A stretch of DNA of 64,000 nucleotides from the NCBI GenBank assembly GCA_041941305.1, contig JBGTQJ010000023.1, positions 62,001 through 126,000 of the forward strand, written 5' to 3'. Positions 1-9,134 of the stretch are shown here, piece by piece (within the stretch, counting starts at the first letter, position 1; each line of letters starts with the position of its first letter). This stretch comes from JANSWP01 sp041941305. GTDB taxonomy: Bacteria > Bacteroidota > Bacteroidia > Chitinophagales > Saprospiraceae. Both the position numbers and the translations under genes were made by a program. Below the pieces are notes generated by a model. That model worked only from the letters and a program-made list of their open reading frames with translations. It did not search any database and was not told the DNA's origin.

Positions 1-2930
1 ATTCTTGCTTCAAAGTAATGTCTTCCTTCAGCTTTTCTTTCTTGTTTTACTTTTTCCAGGAATTTTTGAATATCAAGCGCTGCTTTAATGACATTTACGG
101 GTTCATCATCACAATCATTGGCGATGCCCCCCACACACATGTATGCGTCTCCGATGGTTTTAATTTTTTCAAGACCATGCACTTCCATAATTTCGTCAAA
201 ACCCCTGAAAAGGTGATCTACCTCTGCTACCAATTCTTCTGGTTCCATTTGCCCGGTTATTTTCGCAAAATCTTTGAAATCGGAAAAGAATACCGTGACA
301 CAATTGTGTCTTTTGGCTTTGGCACTTCCAAATTGCTTTAACTCTTCTGCCATTTCAGCGGGGAGAATATTTAAAAGCAATTCATCCGATTTGTGTTTTT
401 CATTTTCCAACTCCGCAGTTCGTTCGTTTACCAGTTTTTCCAATTCCTTTCTTCTTTGAGCATCCAAATAGAGGCGATATTGTGGGATTCCATATATCAA
501 AGCCGCAACTAAAAGTCCACAAAGCACTAAAAACCAGGTGCTTCTGAAAAAAGCTTCTTCAATTTTTAAAGCGATGTGAAGCTCATTTTCACCCCAATTT
601 CCATTGTCTGTAGATGCCCGAACTTTGAAAGTGTATTTTCCTGCAGGGATGTTATTATATCGGGCAAAATTCAAGTTGGAAGCTGCGGACCAGTCCTCAT
701 CATATCCCTCGAGTTTAAAACTATAAGCATGACCCCTTGTGTTTGCATAATCAGCTAAGGCAAACCGGAAGGTGAAAAATTTATCACGCCAGGAAAGCGT
801 GACCCTGTTGTTTTTAAGGTTTTCTACATCCAGATTGACCAGACTATCCAAATGTCCATCATATTTAGAAAAGCCGGTGAGCAATAATCGCCCTTCCTGT
901 TTTTCCTTTGTATTCTTCAAAAAGGGATTGCTTGGATCAAAGGCATTTACTCCATTCAAGCCCCCAAAGTACATTTTTCCATCTGAGGACTTGTAAAAAG
1001 AAATGCGATTAAATTCATTTCTGGATAGCCCATCTGTTTCCGTAAAATTGGTAAAGGTTTCTGATGCAATATGCATCCTCGAAAGTCCATGATCGGTGCT
1101 TATCCAGAGCACAGAGTCACCATCCAGCAAAATGCCATTGATAAAATTATTAGGCAAACCTTCTTCCGTTGTGAAGATTTTAATTTCCTCAGTGGGAATA
1201 TGTATTTTATTGATGCCAAAAGCAGAGGCTACCCACAAGTTTTCATTATTGTCTTCCGCCAAAGCCAAAATTCTGTCATGGCTTAATTGAACTAAACTTG
1301 TAGAATCTGAATGATAATGCCTTTGCCCGCCTTTCGATTTACTCAATTTAAAAATGCCGTTTTCCTTGGTACCTATCCATAGAAGGTCCGTGTTTTTGCC
1401 TTCCAGAAGATAGGTGATGGTTTTGAAATTGATAGTGTCCATCAAACCTGCCTGATCTTCAAAAGGAGTTAGAACTTTGTCATCAGGATCGTAGTAGCAA
1501 AGGTTGTCGGCACAGCCAAACCAGATATTTCCATTTCTATCAATCATATTAACTCCCTCGTCACCTTCCTCTCTTGGCACAATGGTATCGATAGCCATGG
1601 TTTGCAAATCAATTCTCAAGCCTTCGCCAGTCCAAAGTGCCTTGTCGTGGTATGTGATGCTATAGGGAAATTGAAAATATCGGTTTCTTCGAAAAAGTGG
1701 TCTGGTTATCCCAGTTGTGGGATTTAAAACATGAATAGAATGGTAATAGCTAATGTAAATATTTCCATCTTCATCTTCTGTTATTCCCCTGGTGCTACAG
1801 GTTCCATCCCTGCAAAATTCATGACCTTCACTGAGATAGTTTGCAAAAAGCTTTTCAAAGCGATGAATGCTCAAAACGCCAAAATCAGTGGCTACCCAAA
1901 CTACCCCCGTTTTGTCCTTAAAGATTTGTTTGATGGTAGCGGAGTGCTCAAAAATTTCCTCCATTTGAGGGCTGTAATCGATGGTCTTCTTTTCTATGTT
2001 GTCGTATAGCCACAATTTATTGATTCCACCAAGCCAAATATCTCCAGATTCTTCTACCAATAAAGAAGTTACTGAATCTTGTGCATTTAAACTTACAGAA
2101 ATGGGATGTTTTTGAAAATCTGGGTCTTCGTCTTTTTTGTAGAAAAGTCGCCCATCGTTTAATAAAACCCATAGGGTAGTATTATCTATAGATTGCAATT
2201 GAACAATCCGGGTCAAAACATTCGGATTACCATTAGGAGAGAAAGTACTATTAGAAGAAAAACCACTTTCTCCATCAGAAAACCACAGTTCATTTTCAAA
2301 TGCCCCCATCCAAAGCCCTTTAGAAGTTTGTACCGTCGGTCTTTGAAAATAACTGCCAGGCAAACTATGAAGATTAAGAAGTGATGTCCCATTATTACTT
2401 TTTTGTACCCAGGACTTTCCAGTTTGTTCCAGGTATCCAGCCGTCCAAATATTCCCATCGGCATCCTTAAAAATATTGTAATAATGAAAGTTCTTGCTGG
2501 CAAGTCTGGCATCATCATTTAACACAATTTCTTTTACTTCACAGTTCGCAGCATCCATCCGTATCATTTCATGTCCACAGCCCATCCAAATTTGATTCTC
2601 TTCATCAATCAGCATATCAGTGATGTAATTGCTGGGAAGGTGATGCTCTGGATCATCAGTAGTGTAGTGTGTAAACTCATGCCCATCGTATTTATTCAAA
2701 CCATTGATGGTAGCAATCCAAATATAACCAAAAGTGTCTTGCTGAATTTTTAGAACATTTCTGTGAGTTAAACCATCGTTGAAGTCATAGAGGCGAAATT
2801 GAATGGCTTTGGATTGGGAGAAAGAGAAAAAAGGGAGTGGGAGCAAAAGCAGAAAAACTAAAAGCCTCCCAAATCCAATGAAGAGGTCATTTTGAAATAA
2901 CAACAGTTGTATTTTGAGGTGGTGTAGCAT
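1..2930 (-). CDS. Propeller sensor with class III nucleotide cyclase domain (3' end outside window)
   Basis: The reading frame opens at the ATG complementary to 2928-2930 and is still open at base 1, giving about 976 residues. Residues 14-28 are hydrophobic (signal or anchor). Then come repeated blades of the two-component-regulator propeller type (first blade near residue 60, with WIATINGLNKYDG) and a Y_Y_Y-type beta domain around residues 745-785. A transmembrane helix lies at about 793-812, followed by a short coiled coil. The class III cyclase domain starts with LLLNILP, has FSDF at 882-885 (metal-binding Asp) and KTIGDAYM at 924-931 (substrate Lys and second metal Asp). Family knowledge: such propellers usually feed a histidine kinase; here the output is a cAMP- or cGMP-forming cyclase. 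Ligand and exact nucleotide are unknown. The end of the catalytic domain is not visible. Confidence 0.9.
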   Translation of the reverse strand, partial: MLHHLKIQLLLFQNDLFIGFGRLLVFLLLLPLPFFSFSQSKAIQFRLYDFNDGLTHRNVLKIQQDTFGYIWIATINGLNKYDGHEFTHYTTDDPEHHLPSNYITDMLIDEENQIWMGCGHEMIRMDAANCEVKEIVLNDDARLASKNFHYYNIFKDADGNIWTAGYLEQTGKSWVQKSNNGTSLLNLHSLPGSYFQRPTVQTSKGLWMGAFENELWFSDGESGFSSNSTFSPNGNPNVLTRIVQLQSIDNTTLWVLLNDGRLFYKKDEDPDFQKHPISVSLNAQDSVTSLLVEESGDIWLGGINKLWLYDNIEKKTIDYSPQMEEIFEHSATIKQIFKDKTGVVWVATDFGVLSIHRFEKLFANYLSEGHEFCRDGTCSTRGITEDEDGNIYISYYHSIHVLNPTTGITRPLFRRNRYFQFPYSITYHDKALWTGEGLRIDLQTMAIDTIVPREEGDEGVNMIDRNGNIWFGCADNLCYYDPDDKVLTPFEDQAGLMDTINFKTITYLLEGKNTDLLWIGTKENGIFKLSKSKGGQRHYHSDSTSLVQLSHDRILALAEDNNENLWVASAFGINKIHIPTEEIKIFTTEEGLPNNFINGILLDGDSVLWISTDHGLSRMHIASETFTNFTETDGLSRNEFNRISFYKSSDGKMYFGGLNGVNAFDPSNPFLKNTKEKQEGRLLLTGFSKYDGHLDSLVNLDVENLKNNRVTLSWRDKFFTFRFALADYANTRGHAYSFKLEGYDEDWSAASNLNFARYNNIPAGKYTFKVRASTDNGNWGENELHIALKIEEAFFRSTWFLVLCGLLVAALIYGIPQYRLYLDAQRRKELEKLVNERTAELENEKHKSDELLLNILPAEMAEELKQFGSAKAKRHNCVTVFFSDFKDFAKITGQMEPEELVAEVDHLFRGFDEIMEVHGLEKIKTIGDAYMCVGGIANDCDDEPVNVIKAALDIQKFLEKVKQERKAEGRHYFEAR

Positions 2931-3520
2931 TCAGTAAGCTCACAGTTTTGATTCCAGGCGCAAAATACGAAAAGATGGGTTTTTATAGCCTGGAAGATAA
3001 TTATAATAAATGTGAGTTCAGATAAGATGCAGACATTGCAAAGCGATGTAAAAAACGGCTCTATTTTTGAGTTTTAGGGACTGAAAAGGCTTTTTATTTT
3101 GATTTATATAAAAACACAAGCGATAACATAAAAATTACGAATGGTTGCAAAATAATAATTTGGCATTCGCAATAAAAAACTTACAATATTTAGCTTACAT
3201 AATTAAAAATCCTTATGGTATTATATTTGTATAAAATGGAGAGCTGGAAATTTTTGGAACAATTTTCCATTTTTTGCAAAAACAAAAAGTATTGCTGTAT
3301 GTCCAGAATGAAAAAGAAGGGATGATTTTTTGATTAAGGAAATTTTTATTTTTTAAGTTATTGAAATTGAACGATTTGAGTCTGTATTGTGACTTGCTTT
3401 GAATTAGTCATTTTTTACGAATTGAATCTCAAAATATTAAGTTTAGCATAATTTGCCCTGTCACAGTTTGATTTTTTGTCATAAGAAAATATTAAATTTT
3501 AAAAAATACGAAATAAGTCA

Positions 3521-3551
3521 TTGCATTAGAACGGAAATCGACATACCTTTG
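3521..3551 (+). promoter_or_regulatory. Bacteroidota-type promoter candidate
   Basis: TTG at 3521-3523, a 20-nt spacer and TACCTTTG at 3544-3551 match the known Bacteroidota sigma-A pattern (TTTG near -33, TAnnTTTG near -7). A transcript would start near 3558. The first downstream ATG with an open frame is the 25-codon ORF at 3624; the lytic transglycosylase is 575 nt away. Confidence 0.5.
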
Positions 3552-3623
3552 CGTCAGTTTTTTGATTAAACTTTTCCGACTTGTTTCTCCCCCACACAAT
3601 TTTTTCCCCCAAGTAGTAACAAA

Positions 3624-3701
3624 ATGCCAAACTTGTACAATAAAGAAAAAATAACAATCGTTGGCAAAAGTCGACGAATAGGAAGAAAATTAAAATACTA
3701 A
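3624..3701 (+). CDS. Possible 25-residue basic small protein
   Basis: An ATG followed by 25 sense codons and TAA. The peptide begins MPNLYNKEKITIVG and ends in a stretch rich in Arg and Lys (KSRRIGRKLKY), so it would be strongly basic. It lies about 65 nt behind the predicted start of the 3521-3551 promoter, which otherwise has no obvious gene. No family is recognised and no Shine-Dalgarno site is seen. It could equally be a chance frame inside a leader or small RNA. Confidence 0.3.
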   Translation: MPNLYNKEKITIVGKSRRIGRKLKY

Positions 3702-4127
3702 GAGAGGCTTAAGGATTTAAGAATTACAAATAAAGATTTCAAATTGATGCTTTTTGAATGTTCCCATGTTTTTGAAAATCAATGATTTAGAAATCTATTT
3801 GACCTACTGGATAATTATTGGAAAAGAATTAAAATAAATTGAAGGATGATACTTTTTAAACCCATGAAATCATTCGTCAATTTTAAATTAAAAACTTTTC
3901 ATATTTAAACTTTTCTTAATAATTGTTCAATTCTCCTGCCTCAATACTCTGATTCAGAGTAAAACATTCAAGCATAAACGGACGAAGAACCCAACTACCC
4001 TGATAAAACCAAAGATATTGCTATGAACAGGCAATTTAGTATTACGAACATATCCAAACTATTAAAACAAAATCCCTCTTTGACAAATCCTGTGATTTTG
4101 TCGAAGAAGCAACAAATTGTATTAACC

Positions 4128-5258
4128 ATGAAAATCCCGTGGACATTTATCCTAATGCTTTTTGCATTAAACTTATCCTCGTCACCCCCCACTTACAGTA
4201 CTTTTGAAAACCTTACTGAAACCAGATGGATTACTTTTCACAAAACAATGATTCAAGAGCAGCTTCCAGACATGGAATGCCTTTTTGAACCAAGGTACAC
4301 TTCTGAAGTAGAATCTTACCTGAGAGCATACCTGACTTATGGAATTAGAGATACGGAGTATTTACTCGGTCGAGCTGTCATGTACTTTCCAGTTTTTGAG
4401 CATTATACACAATTGTACGATTTACCTGATGGACTCAAATACTTGCCCTTAATTGAGTCAAGATTGCGTCCTGTGGCTACTTCTACTGTTGGAGCCGCTG
4501 GTTTGTGGCAATTCATGCCGCCAACAGCCCGCTCCAAAGGATTGCGCATAGATGGCTATGTAGATGAACGTCGAGATACTTATAAATCTACTCAAGTTGC
4601 ATTAAAGTATTTGAGCGATCTATATAAGCGATTTGGACAGTGGGAACTTGCTTTGGCTGCTTATAATTGTGGAGCAGGCAGAGTGAATAAAGCGATTCGC
4701 TATGCAGGAAGCAAGGATTTCTGGAAAATATTGCGCTACTTACCGAGAGAGACGCGCAATTATGTGCCGCGCTTTATAGCAGCCACTTATGTAGCCAATT
4801 TCTATCATATGCATGGTCTGCAATTGCGTTATCCCGACTTTGAAATGCAATGGACCCGCACGACCAAGGTATATGACTATACTACTTTTAAGCAGATTAC
4901 CAATAAGACTGGCGCAAATACCCGAATTTTATATCGATTGAATCCCGGGTATCGAAAAGGAATCATTCCGAGAAGTGAATCTGGTAATTTCCTCATTCTT
5001 CCAGAACAATCTATGGCACTTTTCAAAGATTGGAAGAGGGACAAAACAGACCATCAAACCATTGAACTGAACACTAAAAAAGTAAAAAGTACCTACGTCG
5101 TTTTGGCGGGAGATACCATTGAAAAGTTGGCTCGGCTCTTCAAATGTACCGAGGCGGAAATCATTGAGTGGAACAATCTAAAATCTAAAGAATTGTATTA
5201 TCGTCAAGAATTGATCTTGTATAGAGATAAAGGAAACGATACACCTTCCCGCGCTTAA
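4128..5258 (+). CDS. Membrane-bound lytic murein transglycosylase (MltD-like) with LysM
   Basis: 376 residues. I place the start at ATG 4128 because it opens directly into a signal sequence (MKIPWTFILMLFALNLSS); an in-frame ATG at 4023 would put 35 unlikely residues in front. The SLT domain holds the catalytic Glu at about residue 110 in YLPLIESRLRP, then GAAGLWQFMP and AAYNCGAGRVNKAI, the three landmark motifs of family 1 transglycosylases. A LysM domain (about residues 320-365, YVVLAGDTIEKLARLF...IIEWNNL) binds peptidoglycan glycan chains. Expected role: non-hydrolytic cleavage of peptidoglycan in the periplasm, giving 1,6-anhydromuropeptides. The gene stands alone and is followed by a strong terminator. 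Confidence 0.9.
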   Translation: MKIPWTFILMLFALNLSSSPPTYSTFENLTETRWITFHKTMIQEQLPDMECLFEPRYTSEVESYLRAYLTYGIRDTEYLLGRAVMYFPVFEHYTQLYDLPDGLKYLPLIESRLRPVATSTVGAAGLWQFMPPTARSKGLRIDGYVDERRDTYKSTQVALKYLSDLYKRFGQWELALAAYNCGAGRVNKAIRYAGSKDFWKILRYLPRETRNYVPRFIAATYVANFYHMHGLQLRYPDFEMQWTRTTKVYDYTTFKQITNKTGANTRILYRLNPGYRKGIIPRSESGNFLILPEQSMALFKDWKRDKTDHQTIELNTKKVKSTYVVLAGDTIEKLARLFKCTEAEIIEWNNLKSKELYYRQELILYRDKGNDTPSRA

Positions 5259-5289
5259 GGAGGAAGGCTTAAGGTCAAAGTTTTGTGTG

Positions 5290-5330
5290 TTCAAAGTCCA
5301 GGGTCCGATGTCCTGGACTTTGAACTTTTT
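5290..5330 (+). terminator. Intrinsic terminator
   Basis: TTCAAAGTCCAGG (5290-5302) pairs perfectly with CCTGGACTTTGAA (5312-5324) around a 9-nt loop and is followed by a T-run. It lies 32 nt after the lytic transglycosylase stop codon. Confidence 0.85.
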
Positions 5331-5384
5331 TTGTATATCCAGGTAGTTCAGCATTATTGTTTTTACAAAGTTATTTCGGTAATT

Positions 5385-5453
5385 GTAGCACGGTTCTCCT
5401 TAGCCGTGCCATCTCGTACTCTTGTTCTGCACGGCTAAGGAGAGCCGTGTTAC
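5385..5453. repeat. Long intergenic hairpin, 25-bp arms
   Basis: 5385-5409 and 5429-5453 are inverted copies with 2 differences in 25, both giving G-T pairs on one strand. The loop is 19 nt. No T-run follows. The rest of 5331-5658 holds no gene that I can support; TAATTTTG at 5629-5636 could be the -7 box for the following hydrolase gene, but no good -33 box is present. Confidence 0.7.
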
Positions 5454-5658
5454 AGTCTATTACCGATTTATTTATTGAATCCAAATCCTGCTTTACGATA
5501 CAATAGCAATTATGCCAACGGTCTAAAAGTGGGCTTAGCAATATTCAATTTTAGTTGTGACTTAAAAAGTCTAATTTCGCCAATACGACATTCAGGGCAA
5601 TTATCTACAGAACTTGGGGGCTTAATAGTAATTTTGTCAAAACTAAAATTGATTGACT

Positions 5659-6552
5659 ATGAAAAGAATCCTTTCCCTGCTTCTAATTTGCTCCTGTTCA
5701 TTTACTTTCCTTTTTGCTCAGGATTGGAGCGCAGTTGAAATCAAAACAGAAAAATTATCTGATAATGTTTATGTACTTTTTGGTCGTGGTGGCAACGTTG
5801 GCTTGTGCGTTGGTGAAGATGGTGTTTTTATGATAGATGATCAATATGCTCCGTTATCCGAAAAGATCGTTGCAGCTATTGCGGAAATTACGGACAAGCC
5901 TGTGAAGTTTTTATTGAATACCCATTGGCACGGTGATCACACGGGAGGGAATGAAAATTTTGGCAAAAAAGGGGCTGTATTGGTAGCACACGAAAATGTC
6001 AGAAAACGCTTGAGTACCGATCAATTCATGCAGGCATTTAGTCGTAATGTAGAAGCTAAACCCGATAGCTTTTGGCCAGAAGTGACTTTCAAAAAAGATG
6101 TGACCTTTCACATGAATGGTGAGGAAATAATAGCTTTTCATGTTCACAACGCACATACTGATGGAGATGCGATTGTCTATTTCCCAAAAAGCAACGTCGT
6201 ACACATGGGTGATACCTATTTTCGGGAGCGGTTTCCTTTCTTCGATGTTTCCTCCGGTGGTAGTGTTAATGGTATGATCAATGCCGCCAATAAAGTTTTG
6301 TTTCTTGCCAATGAAGATACCAAAATCATCCCAGGACATGGCATCGTATCCAATAAAGTGGAATTGCAAAAATACAGGGATGTATTGATGGCTCTGCGCG
6401 ACAGGGTACAAGGAGCAATTGACGATGGCAAAAGCTTTGAAGAAATCATCGCTGCCAAACTCAGTACTAGCTTTGAAGGCTGGGGCGAAATGTTTATCAA
6501 TTATGACAAGATTGTTGATTTGATTTATACAGATTTGTCTAGAGAAAAATAA
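5659..6552 (+). CDS. Secreted metallo-beta-lactamase-fold hydrolase
   Basis: 297 residues from ATG 5659, chosen over an in-frame TTG two codons earlier because it begins a clean signal peptide (MKRILSLLLICSCSFTFLFAQ). The zinc motif HWHGDH is at about residues 89-94 (HxHxDH). Further ligands come in the His of HNAHTDGDAI, the Asp of HMGDTYF and the His of IIPGHG, so both metal sites look complete. The protein is expected in the periplasm. The superfamily includes beta-lactamases, lactonases and various esterases; nothing in the neighbourhood (molybdopterin genes downstream) fixes the substrate, and a true beta-lactamase activity should not be assumed. Confidence 0.85.
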   Translation: MKRILSLLLICSCSFTFLFAQDWSAVEIKTEKLSDNVYVLFGRGGNVGLCVGEDGVFMIDDQYAPLSEKIVAAIAEITDKPVKFLLNTHWHGDHTGGNENFGKKGAVLVAHENVRKRLSTDQFMQAFSRNVEAKPDSFWPEVTFKKDVTFHMNGEEIIAFHVHNAHTDGDAIVYFPKSNVVHMGDTYFRERFPFFDVSSGGSVNGMINAANKVLFLANEDTKIIPGHGIVSNKVELQKYRDVLMALRDRVQGAIDDGKSFEEIIAAKLSTSFEGWGEMFINYDKIVDLIYTDLSREK

Positions 6553-6623
6553 TTTTATAATGCTATAATACTACGATGCTAGGATGTTGAATCGTAGAAT
6601 CGCAGCAACACAACATTAATAAA

Positions 6624-6866
6624 ATGCGGTTAAAAATTTTGGCATTTGGGATAGCTAAGGATATTCTGGGCAATCGCGAATTTGAATTGGAAATTGAGGA
6701 GGGCGCTACAACCAATGATTTGAAGAATGCCCTGAAGCGACAATTTCCTGCTTTTCATGATTTGGCTTCACTTGCAGTGGCTGTGAACAGCACTTATGCG
6801 CGAGATGAGGTATTGCTTTTTGAAAATGACGAAATTGCCTTGATTCCACCCGTGAGTGGTGGTTGA
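6624..6866 (+). CDS. moaD: Molybdopterin synthase small subunit MoaD
   Basis: 80 residues, the normal length of this ubiquitin-like sulfur carrier. It begins MRLKILAFGIAKDILG and ends in PPVSGG. The C-terminal Gly-Gly is the residue pair that is adenylated and thiocarboxylated before sulfur transfer to precursor Z (cPMP). It lies 84 nt before moaE and is very probably co-transcribed with it. Other molybdopterin genes (moaA, moaC, moeB) are not in the window. Confidence 0.92.
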   Translation: MRLKILAFGIAKDILGNREFELEIEEGATTNDLKNALKRQFPAFHDLASLAVAVNSTYARDEVLLFENDEIALIPPVSGG

Positions 6867-6950
6867 ATAGACCTAATTCTTCAGAGGGACGTTTTATGAG
6901 ATATTCCACCCCTCAATTATGGTTACGATTTCGAAGATTTGTAATTATTT

Positions 6951-7367
6951 ATGGAAGACATTAAAATTTTTGCTGAACCACTTGATGTTCAATACTGTGT
7001 CAATTTTGTGAGTACAGGTGAGGCTGGTGCAATTGACGTATTTTTAGGTACTGTCAGAAATCACACAAAAGGTAAAAAAGTCCTTCGCCTGGAGTATGAA
7101 GCTTATGAACCCATGGCGATTTCGGAGATGAAAAAAATTGCGGCGATCGCCTTTTCAAAATTTCCAGTTCATAAAATTGCGATTCATCATAGAATTGGCG
7201 TCCTGAATATTGAAGAGCCTGCGGTAATTATTGCCGTTTCAACTCCTCATAGAAAAGCATCTTTTGAAGCTTGTCAATTCATTATTGATACCTTAAAACA
7301 AACCGTCCCTATTTGGAAGAAAGAGCTATTTGACGATGGGGAAGTCTGGGTGGCGGCACATCCTTAA
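6951..7367 (+). CDS. moaE: Molybdopterin synthase catalytic subunit MoaE
   Basis: 138 residues, normal family length. Landmarks are GAIDVFLGTVRNHTKGKKV near the N-terminus, LEYEAYEPMA, HHRIGVL and the C-terminal VPIWKKELF, which carries the conserved catalytic Lys. With MoaD it converts cyclic pyranopterin monophosphate to molybdopterin in the cytoplasm. The start is the ATG at 6951, the first in frame; no strong ribosome-binding site is visible, as usual in this phylum. Confidence 0.93.
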   Translation: MEDIKIFAEPLDVQYCVNFVSTGEAGAIDVFLGTVRNHTKGKKVLRLEYEAYEPMAISEMKKIAAIAFSKFPVHKIAIHHRIGVLNIEEPAVIIAVSTPHRKASFEACQFIIDTLKQTVPIWKKELFDDGEVWVAAHP

Positions 7368-7440
7368 TTCCTTCAAAGTTATTTTTTGCGCAAATGTGGC
7401 AAGAAATTCAAGGAAGTCTTTTCTGGCTTGAAGTTAAAGA

Positions 7441-7554
7441 GTGTGAGAATTTGAGAGTGTGAGCGTGTGAGACATGAAAAAAATATTTCTCAATCTCTCA
7501 ATCTCTCAAATTCTCAATCTCTCAAATTCTCAAATTCTCAATCTCTCAATCTCT
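7441..7554. repeat. 8-bp tandem repeat tract with inverted flank
   Basis: From 7489 to 7552 there are eight perfect, abutting 8-bp units of two kinds, a = CTCAATCT and b = CTCAAATT, in the order a a b a b b a a, followed by CT. The stretch 7441-7472 contains complements of these units (for example AATTTGAG), so the whole region can fold back. It lies about 215 nt upstream of the outer-membrane protein gene at 7769. The remainder of 7368-7768 holds only a candidate TAATTTTG box at 7686-7693. Confidence 0.85.
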
Positions 7555-7768
7555 ATGGTACTGGCTGCGCCAGGTTAGGAGTGTAGAATGAATAATGAAT
7601 AGCCTGCTCCGCAGAATTATGGGAAATAATGGGGTTATGGAAAAAATTTAACATTAATAAAATAGCCTTGATAGGGGAAAAGGACTAATTTTGTCATCAT
7701 CCTTTCTGTAAGAACGTTGTGAATCCTTGTCTATTAAAGTCTTAAGTTACCAAAACAAAATTGTACTT

Positions 7769-8905
7769 ATGAAATCTATCTACGTCGCGCTGGCTTTTGT
7801 TTTTCCACTTTTTCTTTCTGCACAGGATTTTGCCCAAACCATAACTTCCAAGGATTTTGAACAAGATGGTTCGGAGTTGGTCATTTGGTTTGACATTCCT
7901 CAAGGGGAAGCAGCCTTTAGTTACAATTTACATTCTGCCAAGATTTACGATAAGGATTATAAAGAATTTGAGGTGCGAACTGTAAAGGGTGATCGCCAAA
8001 ATTTGAGAACTGGCAGTACTTATCAATTGAGATGGGAAGTATTAAAAGATTTAGATGAGTTTTATGCTCCCAAAAAAGCGGAAATTAATTTGGAATATAC
8101 AATTGACTCTGAATTGCTTGCAAGAGAGAAGGAATTGCTGGAGCAAAAAGAAAGAGAAGCTAAAGCAGCCCAAGAATTGGAATTGAGAAAAAAGGCTGAA
8201 CGAAAAAAGAAAAAACCGTTCAGTGTCGGATTTATGGGGTATGGAGGATATGTTCATGGCTTGTTGGGCGATGCAGACGAAGACATTACTTCGGAGGTTG
8301 GTTATGGCATTGGAGCAGGTGTCTTTTTAGAAAAAAGGGTAGGAGATGGTTGGTATTTTCAATTTGAGGGCAGCTATCAGCAACGCAGATTTTATTTTTC
8401 GAATACAGGCAGTAATGTAGAATACAACTATACTACTGAAGTATATTACGATACCAAAAAGGCGAATTTTGATTTTAGAGATTATCGCTTATATGCTCGC
8501 CTCAAATTCAAAAACTTCTTTTATGTAGGTGGGTATTATGCCTGGTTTCAAAGGGTGGAACGAAAAGGAGAGCAAAATCTGGATGTCGTTTATCCAGACC
8601 AACCATGGCTCAATCAAAGCTTGCGGGTGCCAGATTTAAGGTATAGCCTTTTGGACGGACAATTACATGCGCCAGATCAATTTGGAAATCAACCTATTCA
8701 AAATGACTATGGTGTGACACTTGGGGTAGAAACACCTTCCTTTAAAAACATCGTTTTTTCCCTTGGATATGATTTGAGCCTTGGCAATATTTTGAACGAT
8801 AATTACTGGCGTAGATCGCCCACAGATAATACAGATTTATACCCAACACAAGATGTGAGATTGAGGTTGGGGTATTTGTATGCCAGGTTTGGATTGAGGA
8901 TTTAA
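7769..8905 (+). CDS. Outer-membrane beta-barrel-like protein with charged coiled-coil segment
   Basis: 378 residues from ATG 7769, which begins a signal peptide (MKSIYVALAFVFPLFLSAQ); an upstream in-frame start at 7727 would bury it. Residues about 20-110 form a beta-rich N-terminal domain. Residues about 120-152 are a Glu/Lys-rich coiled coil (LLAREKELLEQKEREAK and onward). The rest has alternating aromatic and polar strands ending in ARFGLRI, typical of an outer-membrane barrel with a terminal strand. I do not recognise a named family. It may be a structural or transport barrel attached to a periplasmic domain. The 8-bp repeat tract upstream could affect its expression (inference). Confidence 0.7.
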   Translation: MKSIYVALAFVFPLFLSAQDFAQTITSKDFEQDGSELVIWFDIPQGEAAFSYNLHSAKIYDKDYKEFEVRTVKGDRQNLRTGSTYQLRWEVLKDLDEFYAPKKAEINLEYTIDSELLAREKELLEQKEREAKAAQELELRKKAERKKKKPFSVGFMGYGGYVHGLLGDADEDITSEVGYGIGAGVFLEKRVGDGWYFQFEGSYQQRRFYFSNTGSNVEYNYTTEVYYDTKKANFDFRDYRLYARLKFKNFFYVGGYYAWFQRVERKGEQNLDVVYPDQPWLNQSLRVPDLRYSLLDGQLHAPDQFGNQPIQNDYGVTLGVETPSFKNIVFSLGYDLSLGNILNDNYWRRSPTDNTDLYPTQDVRLRLGYLYARFGLRI

Positions 8906-9000
8906 GTAATCACCCCAGGAGCATTTATCATCCCGAATTTCATACAAAAAATTTCGGTGTCCTGTATTTCTATAAAACTCCATGACAGTCAACATCTTGG

Positions 9001-9043
9001 GGGGTACGAGGTGCGGGTTAGCCTAACCCGCACCTCGTACCCC
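9001..9043. repeat. Perfect palindrome, 20-bp arms
   Basis: 9001-9020 and 9024-9043 are exact reverse complements with a 3-nt loop (GCC). GC-rich in an AT-rich spacer. No T-run follows, so it is not a standard intrinsic terminator for the barrel gene that ends 95 nt upstream. Confidence 0.85.
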
Positions 9044-9134
9044 GCAACATAGAACATAGCAAGAATATGCGATTGTTAAAAAAACAAGGACTTAGGATGT
9101 GTATGTGAAAATCGGGATAACTCATGTTCTACAC

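Larger units (their letters stand above)
2931..4127. other. Long AT-rich intergenic region
   Basis: This 1.2-kb spacer separates the divergent sensor gene and lytic transglycosylase gene. It is strongly AT-rich, with many A and T runs and no long reading frame. The only structure I can support is the promoter candidate at 3521-3551 and the micro-ORF at 3624-3701. Two C-runs (about 3589-3593 and 3606-3610) lie between them. No tRNA or repeat was recognised. Confidence 0.5.

Noticed and set aside
4023..4127. Upstream ATG for the lytic transglycosylase
   Set aside because: It would bury the signal peptide behind 35 residues; the ATG at 4128 gives a normal export signal.
5911..6411. 166-codon minus-strand frame inside the metallo-hydrolase gene
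   Set aside because: Complement of a well-supported zinc hydrolase; no family resemblance.
7489..7552. CRISPR array
   Set aside because: Units are 8 bp and abut with no spacers; no cas genes are in the window.
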